This document shows, piece by piece, positions 60,103 to 64,000 of a DNA stretch of 64,000 bases. The stretch comes from Paenibacillus dokdonensis (lineage in GTDB: Bacteria > Bacillota > Bacilli > Paenibacillales > Paenibacillaceae), in assembly GCF_004916975.1 (NCBI RefSeq), contig NZ_STGQ01000001.1, positions 186,001-250,000 on the forward strand, written 5' to 3'. Position numbers and translations under genes: made by a program. Within the stretch, counting starts at the first letter, position 1. Each line of letters begins with the position of its first letter. The notes beneath the pieces were generated by a model. That model had not been told where the DNA came from, ran no database searches, and worked only from the letters and a program-made list of their open reading frames with translations.

Positions 60103-60450
60103 CTAAAGTGGTGAAAGCACTTTTATATATTCCATAGAGCATATATAAAAGCCTTCGCTATCCCATTCCCTTTCCTCCTTCCATATGTATACTCCGTCAG
60201 AACAGATTACGTATTTATCTTTTGGCATATCATTACAGACACAAGCCCACCAATTAATATCTTCCCCGCTTGCTATTCTATATCCTTTGTGTTCCTTAGC
60301 TTGTTTTAAGTCAAACGTGATAGTAAGGTCACGAACCTTTAGGATTTTCCCTCTATGAACAATTAAGCGTTCTGTCCCGTTGTAGGCATATGCAGTTATT
60401 GTATCGTCAGCATGTTTAGTAGTAGTTGGTTTATTGTTAATTGATATCAT
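60103..60450 (-). CDS. Hypothetical protein
   Basis: A 115-residue soluble protein with strand-rich text ('DTITAYAYNGTERLIVHRG', 'RIASGEDINWWACVCND', 'YIWKEEREWDSEGFYICS') and four cysteines without a clear metal pattern. AAGGAG lies 9 bases before the ATG. No family recognised. The 59872-60102 gap upstream of the HEPN-like gene shows no other gene. It is divergent from the promoter/operator of the XRE gene at 60579. Confidence 0.5.
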   Translation of the reverse strand: MISINNKPTTTKHADDTITAYAYNGTERLIVHRGKILKVRDLTITFDLKQAKEHKGYRIASGEDINWWACVCNDMPKDKYVICSDGVYIWKEEREWDSEGFYICSMEYIKVLSPL

Positions 60451-60480
60451 TTTTCATTGCTCCTTGTATCTGTATTTTAG

Positions 60481-60509
60481 TTGAATTGTATGAATTGCAA
60501 ATGTATACT
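60481..60509 (+). promoter_or_regulatory. Sigma-A promoter of the XRE gene
   Basis: TTGAAT, 17 bases, TATACT. The palindromic operator at 60528 falls just after the expected transcription start. Confidence 0.7.
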
Positions 60510-60527
60510 GATGGGGCTAGAAATAAA

Positions 60528-60549
60528 AATATACCGATATCGGTATATT
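60528..60549. promoter_or_regulatory. Perfect 22-bp palindrome (candidate repressor operator)
   Basis: AATATACCGATATCGGTATATT reads identically on both strands. It lies between the promoter at 60481 and the XRE start at 60579, so occupation would block transcription: a standard autoregulation layout. Confidence 0.7.
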
Positions 60550-60578
60550 GTCAAGTTATTTCGTAGGGGGAATCGTGA

Positions 60579-60812
60579 ATGTATCTTCAAATAAAACTTA
60601 AGCAAATATTGAAAGAACGGAAAATAACACAAAACGAGTTGTCGAAACTAGCCAATGTAACACAGTCAAAAATATCGAACTTGTGTAACAATAATATGAA
60701 GGAGTTAAACATTTCGATCTTGGAGAGGATTGCTGCGGCTCTGGATATAAAGGATATATCTGAACTCATTCAGTTTGAAGGAGAGAAAGAGGATGGAGAA
60801 AACAAAGCCTGA
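60579..60812 (+). CDS. XRE/Cro-like regulator
   Basis: A 77-residue helix-turn-helix protein (HTH_26 type): 'KERKITQNELSKLANVTQS', 'KISNLCNNNMKELNISILER', 'AALDIKDISELIQFE'. GGGGGAA sits 7 bases before the ATG. With the perfect palindrome upstream it is probably an autorepressor, and it may control the divergent gene at 60450 and the defence-like block on its right. No companion toxin follows on the same strand. Confidence 0.8.
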   Translation: MYLQIKLKQILKERKITQNELSKLANVTQSKISNLCNNNMKELNISILERIAAALDIKDISELIQFEGEKEDGENKA

Positions 60813-60919
60813 TGGTGTAAGGGATGGTAAAAAAAGGCTTCAGCAGATCGCTGGCTGTTACATTTTACGTTAGAGGAATTATTTGATCTCAATATTACCG
60901 CCAGAACACCAATGAAAAT

Positions 60920-60973
60920 AGGCACATTAGGCGCTTTCTCGTTATTAATCTAACGAGGGAACCCAATGTGCCT
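60920..60973. repeat. Two-tier inverted repeat between converging genes
   Basis: AGGCACATT (60920) pairs with AATGTGCCT (60965) and, inside, CTCGTTA with TAACGAG. It lies in the 60813-61044 gap, where no gene is seen. It may terminate the XRE transcript (a short T-rich stretch TTATATAA follows) or be a structured RNA. Confidence 0.45.
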
Positions 60974-61044
60974 TATATAAAAGATGAATTTTATGTAATG
61001 ATCTAATAGGGGGTTAAATGAGGACACTCTTAATTCAAATAAGC

Positions 61045-61686
61045 CTATACTTGAGCATTGTCAAGAGTATAAACAGTAAGCTTAGCTTTAATTCCTGAAA
61101 ATATTTTAAACGGATTGCTCAGAGTGCCGTTTGATGAACCATTTATTGAAACATGAATAGCATAATTATTCATAAAAAGGACTACATTCGTTGTACTAAA
61201 CTCTCGACCCCAATAATCCCTGTAGGTTTTAACCCAATTATAAACTGCCACGTTAGTTGATGGTAATTGAGTAATTGACAACTCCATTTTGGCAATATCA
61301 TTAGTGTTTGATGATACATAGCAGGCATTCTTAGGTATAGTAAGATGATCCGTTTCAACATCTGACTTCATTTGATTAGCTAATGCAACCACATTACTCG
61401 ACTCATTGACTAGTTTTGTGACTCTCATTTGAGAAGGAATTACTTCAGAAATTAGAGAAGACAGACTTAGATTTTCTTCTAAACTCGTAGCCGATAATAC
61501 GCTAATCTTTCTATCTTTTAATAGTGTCTGCTTAGAAAAAGTTAGTAATTCGTTACATGAGTATGAGGTAGTACGAGTATCTTCCTTCTTTAACAAAAAA
61601 TATGTAAGAACCAACAAAGCCATCAGAGAAACAATTATTATAGATATCAAGATGAACTTCATTCTGTTGCTCGACATATAGTCCAT
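61045..61686 (-). CDS. Single-pass membrane protein of unknown function
   Basis: A 213-residue protein from ATG 61686 behind AGAGGGG. One membrane helix ('FILISIIIVSLMALLVLTYF', about 9-31), then an outside domain of mixed structure ('LLTFSKQTLLKDRKISVL', 'AVYNWVKTYRDYWGREFS', 'VVLFMNNYAIHVSINGSS'). No family recognised. It lies downstream, on the same strand, of the membrane zinc-ribbon gene, 308 bases away; that gap (61687-61994) shows nothing I can support. Confidence 0.5.
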   Translation of the reverse strand: MDYMSSNRMKFILISIIIVSLMALLVLTYFLLKKEDTRTTSYSCNELLTFSKQTLLKDRKISVLSATSLEENLSLSSLISEVIPSQMRVTKLVNESSNVVALANQMKSDVETDHLTIPKNACYVSSNTNDIAKMELSITQLPSTNVAVYNWVKTYRDYWGREFSTTNVVLFMNNYAIHVSINGSSNGTLSNPFKIFSGIKAKLTVYTLDNAQV

Positions 61687-61994
61687 AGAATCCCCTCTTT
61701 TTGTAATGCTTTTATCTCCTAATACGATGTTCTCTCGAAATTGATTCATTTTTGTCGTAAATCAGTACCTGTACGCAAGTCATTAGGTGTCAAAATTCGT
61801 TGTACTGTTACTTCATTAAGAAGAGTAGCATTTTTTCTCAGTAGTTTGCCACAAGCAAATGTACTCGTTAGGTTTACCTTGATTCTGTCGCATAAAAATC
61901 AAATAAAAAAGCACAATTCCATTGGTTCTTAGCCAGTGGTATGTGCTATATATGAAATCCGAGTTTTTATGGATGGATGTAGCCAGTGTTTCAA

Positions 61995-62531
61995 CTAAAT
62001 TGATTCTTTCTTCCAACTATTTGTTCTAATTCTCCTCATAATCTCACGTTTAATTTTATTCTGATAGTCTGAAAACTCCCATTCTGACAATTGTTTTTTA
62101 TATGTACAGTTTTCACATCTGAGTTTCAAATTATGATAGTCATCGTAGTCCAGCACTAAATAGCCATTACAATTTTTACATATTGGTATAGGGGTATTGG
62201 CGTTAAAGTCATACTTTCCTCCGTACGTATAGAAACTCCACTCCCACTTGATTCCTTCAATTACGTCATTAGTGTAATTTAAAAATTCAGGTTTACTTTC
62301 TGGACTGGAACGGAATATTCGTCTCGCAGTCAAAATAATAACGATAATCAGTAAAATAATCCAGAGCGGAATACCGAAAGTTAGTGTTTCTACAATCCAA
62401 TCCCATATTGCTTTCAAAGATTTTGAAAATGAAATTGACCTAGTATATGCGACAATCGGAGTTGTTATTGCCAATGTGATAAAAGCTGTTATTGTCCCTG
62501 CAACAATAGGGTGTTTAAAGAAATCCTTCAA
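61995..62531 (-). CDS. Two-TM protein with C-terminal zinc ribbon
   Basis: About 178 residues. TTG 62531 is preferred because GGAGG lies 8 bases upstream; ATG 62552 would lack a site. Two membrane helices ('VAGTITAFITLAITTPIVAY' and 'FGIPLWIILLIIVIILTA'). The cytoplasmic tail has a zinc ribbon, 'PICKNCNGYLVLDY' with 'LRCENCTYKKQL', then a basic helix. Membrane anchor plus small nucleic-acid- or peptide-binding ribbon is a common plan in effector and defence genes, but no specific family is recognised. It is downstream of the nuclease-like gene by 47 bases, likely one operon. Confidence 0.55.
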   Translation of the reverse strand: MKDFFKHPIVAGTITAFITLAITTPIVAYTRSISFSKSLKAIWDWIVETLTFGIPLWIILLIIVIILTARRIFRSSPESKPEFLNYTNDVIEGIKWEWSFYTYGGKYDFNANTPIPICKNCNGYLVLDYDDYHNLKLRCENCTYKKQLSEWEFSDYQNKIKREIMRRIRTNSWKKESI

Positions 62532-62578
62532 TAAATCATCCTCCACAGTCATATGTATTATAATGATGTAGAACCAAC

Positions 62579-63238
62579 CTAATAGTATAATGCAATGTTA
62601 AATTTATCTTCAGCTTTTCCTATCAGCATACATTCAAGCTTATGACCTCTGACATCAGGAGAAAGCACCTGCTGTGATTGATAAGCCACATCGTAAGATA
62701 TTTCTAAGTCTTTGGTTTTCGATCCATTTTTCAGAAGGAAAGGAAAGTAATCTACTTTGCTTTGATCATAGAGAGGGGACTGTCCTCTTCCTGTTCCAAG
62801 TTGAATTATCTGTGAAAAGTAATCAAATGAATTGAACCATCCTAATATCAATGCGCTTTTATGTTTCTTACCAGTTTTTATATCGTTAACAAGCCAATCA
62901 AAGTCGCCTTTTAGCTGAATCCAAGGAAGACTATTAGAGGTGCTTGTTTTATTAGAGGATAAGAAGTTCCGTAAGAACTTGAGTTCTATTCTGAAGTCTT
63001 TTTCTTTGATAAAGATATCAGTTCTAGGAAGTTCACCCTTTTTTTCTTTGTTCTCGAAATAAGCCATATGCCTGAATGGCATTCCAATTCTAAATGCCAG
63101 GTCAGCTTCATTGAACTCTTCATTTGAAATTCGCTTGAGTTGTTCCTTTTCCACATACTTGAATTGGAGATTAAACTCGTCAATGATGAACAGGCATGTG
63201 GAGATGAGGTACTGATCGATGCTAGGTATTCTTTGCAT
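62579..63238 (-). CDS. Putative PD-(D/E)XK-fold nuclease
   Basis: A 219-residue protein. The segment 'RTDIFIKEKDFRIELKFLRN' has the spacing of a PD-(D/E)XK active site: D74, then E85-L-K87 on a following strand. Upstream 'EFNEADLAFRIGMPFRHMA' may give the helix and early acidic residue. The rest is helical with a late strand ('GHKLECMLIGKAEDKFNIAL'). Such folds are restriction, repair or defence nucleases. No methyltransferase is nearby, so it is not a simple type II system. The ribosome site is weak. Identification is by motif only. Confidence 0.45.
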   Translation of the reverse strand: MQRIPSIDQYLISTCLFIIDEFNLQFKYVEKEQLKRISNEEFNEADLAFRIGMPFRHMAYFENKEKKGELPRTDIFIKEKDFRIELKFLRNFLSSNKTSTSNSLPWIQLKGDFDWLVNDIKTGKKHKSALILGWFNSFDYFSQIIQLGTGRGQSPLYDQSKVDYFPFLLKNGSKTKDLEISYDVAYQSQQVLSPDVRGHKLECMLIGKAEDKFNIALYY

Positions 63239-63330
63239 AGGAAAAACACATCACTTTCTTTTTTATGTTTATCATTGATGAATATAGCAGTAGATGCGAC
63301 CATCGTTGTTTTTGTAAATACCCTCTGGAG

Positions 63331-63945
63331 TCACAAAGTTATAAAAATCCAAACTACTGTAACTATGGGAATTAAGTATAAAACGGAAATGAATAGATTA
63401 AAGGATAATTTATGCAAATAATAATAAAATATCATATTAACGGACAGACGATCTTGTTTGTTACTATCAATTAACATCTTTACATAATCAGTTTTGGCAT
63501 GGTTCTCAGTTTTTGAAAGGATGTTATTATATGACTTTTCCATTTCGTAGAGTTCATCATAATGCGATTGAGTAATTTGAGTTTGATCAGTAGGCAAAGA
63601 ACGGACAAAATGTGTAGCACTATGTTCTAACTCGTCCAAGCTTAGATATGACTGTTTAAATTGATTGGCTCTATCACTAAAGTTAAAATTGGCAATCAAT
63701 AGAGAGAGTCCAAATAATCCAACTGAAGCAATTACAGCAGCGACATTAATAATGATTGTTGATTTTTCACTGGCATTCAGAATTAATGACCATATTGAAA
63801 AACCTAAGACAAAAAAAGTATAGTACGCAACTAATGTATTAGCTAATGTGTTGTTTTTCTTTAATCTAGCTTCAGATTCCATACGACTTTTTTTTGTAAT
63901 CCAAATCCTGTTACTTAATCTTTCAACATCAGTTTGTATGTTCAT
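63331..63945 (-). CDS. SLATT-type two-TM effector protein
   Basis: A 204-residue protein from ATG 63945 behind AAGGGG. 'RIWITKKSRMESEARLKKN' followed by two close membrane helices ('ANTLVAYYTFFVLGFSIWSL', 'INVAAVIASVGLFGLSLLIA'), a helical cytoplasmic stretch ('SYLSLDELEHSATHF') and a C-terminal hydrophobic segment match the SLATT domain, best the SLATT_5 kind. SLATT proteins are predicted pore-forming effectors of nucleotide-sensing or reverse-transcriptase-linked defence. The stop of an upstream frame lies 10 bases before its start, so it is the second gene of an operon whose first gene is outside the window. Confidence 0.6.
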   Translation of the reverse strand: MNIQTDVERLSNRIWITKKSRMESEARLKKNNTLANTLVAYYTFFVLGFSIWSLILNASEKSTIIINVAAVIASVGLFGLSLLIANFNFSDRANQFKQSYLSLDELEHSATHFVRSLPTDQTQITQSHYDELYEMEKSYNNILSKTENHAKTDYVKMLIDSNKQDRLSVNMIFYYYLHKLSFNLFISVLYLIPIVTVVWIFITL

Positions 63946-63955
63946 CAGTTTCCCC

Positions 63956-64000
63956 TTATGAAATCTGTTGTACGTCTTTTTCAAGTTCTCTTACTGATTG
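63956..64000 (-). CDS. Possible 3' end of the gene upstream of the SLATT gene (partial)
   Basis: On the minus strand the edge of the window reads 'QSVRELEKDVQQIS' and a TAA at 63958-63956, directly followed by the SLATT ribosome site. Fourteen codons are too few to identify. Known SLATT_5 operons suggest a reverse transcriptase or other sensor here, which is a prediction. Confidence 0.3.
   Translation of the reverse strand, partial: QSVRELEKDVQQIS

Larger units (their letters stand above)
49658..64000. mobile_element. Integrative element inserted in tadA (left end; right end outside the window)
   Basis: Sequence changes at 49657 from GC-balanced tad operon to AT-rich DNA. A large serine recombinase lies 46 bases inside the junction, followed by XRE regulators, a helicase-like protein, an origin-like region, HNH endonuclease, tail-fibre-like and defence-like genes. 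No capsid, portal, terminase or conjugation genes are in the visible 14.3 kb, so prophage, satellite or integrative plasmid cannot be separated. attL core is at or near the GCGATG of 49652-49657. Confidence 0.85.

Overview
The window reads as chromosome of a spore-forming Firmicute close to Paenibacillus. The evidence is the gene content: sporulation genes cmpA and tlp, the ydcC-alr-ndoAI-ndoA order, tex next to cmpA and an SprT-type gene, SLH remnants, B. subtilis-like MazEF and FeuA proteins, and AGGAGG-type ribosome binding sites. Genus is an inference; no 16S gene is present.

Layout. 1-7.0 kb: partial membrane sensor, AraC regulator divergent from a cysteine-type sulfatase, a YkoP/polysaccharide deacetylase operon, and an ArsR-like regulator with an MFS pump. 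7.1-19.2 kb: SLH pseudogene, then a conserved cell-wall/sporulation backbone (LolA-like lipoprotein, alanine racemase, MazEF, tex, cmpA, SprT-like) interrupted by an alpha-galactosidase. 19.2-22.3 kb: tRNA cluster (Asn, Ser, Glu, Lys, Leu) with tRNA-3'-end duplications and an IS3-family insertion. 22.4-28.9 kb: Fur-boxed siderophore locus (Btr-like regulator, FeuABC-like transporter, double esterase). 29-36.6 kb: ThuA/SDR operon, DUF2804, two decaying MFS genes, MarR, PAS and XRE regulators. 36.8-44.3 kb: second tRNA-Leu, glutathione peroxidase, and a potassium hub in which three ydaO-type c-di-AMP riboswitches lie in about 1.1 kb, two in tandem before kdpFABC. 44.4-49.7 kb: mntH, ohr, DCC protein, and the start of a Tad-type pilus operon.

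At 49,657 the tadA/cpaF ATPase gene is cut by an integrative element that runs past the right edge. A large serine recombinase sits at the junction. Behind it are XRE regulators, a proteasome-like Ntn protein overlapping a tail-fibre-like protein, an HNH endonuclease, a helicase-like replication protein, an origin-like non-coding region, lipoproteins, and a right-hand block resembling a defence island (HEPN-like protein, PD-(D/E)XK-like nuclease, zinc-ribbon membrane protein, SLATT-type two-TM protein). The element is visibly more AT-rich than the host backbone, has almost no phage structural genes in view, and is the least explained part of the window.

How parts work together: Fur and the AraC/SBP regulator should switch on siderophore uptake and hydrolysis under iron limitation. 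c-di-AMP should switch kdp off when potassium is ample, replacing the usual KdpDE sensor pair, which is not seen here. The recombinase could restore tadA by excision.
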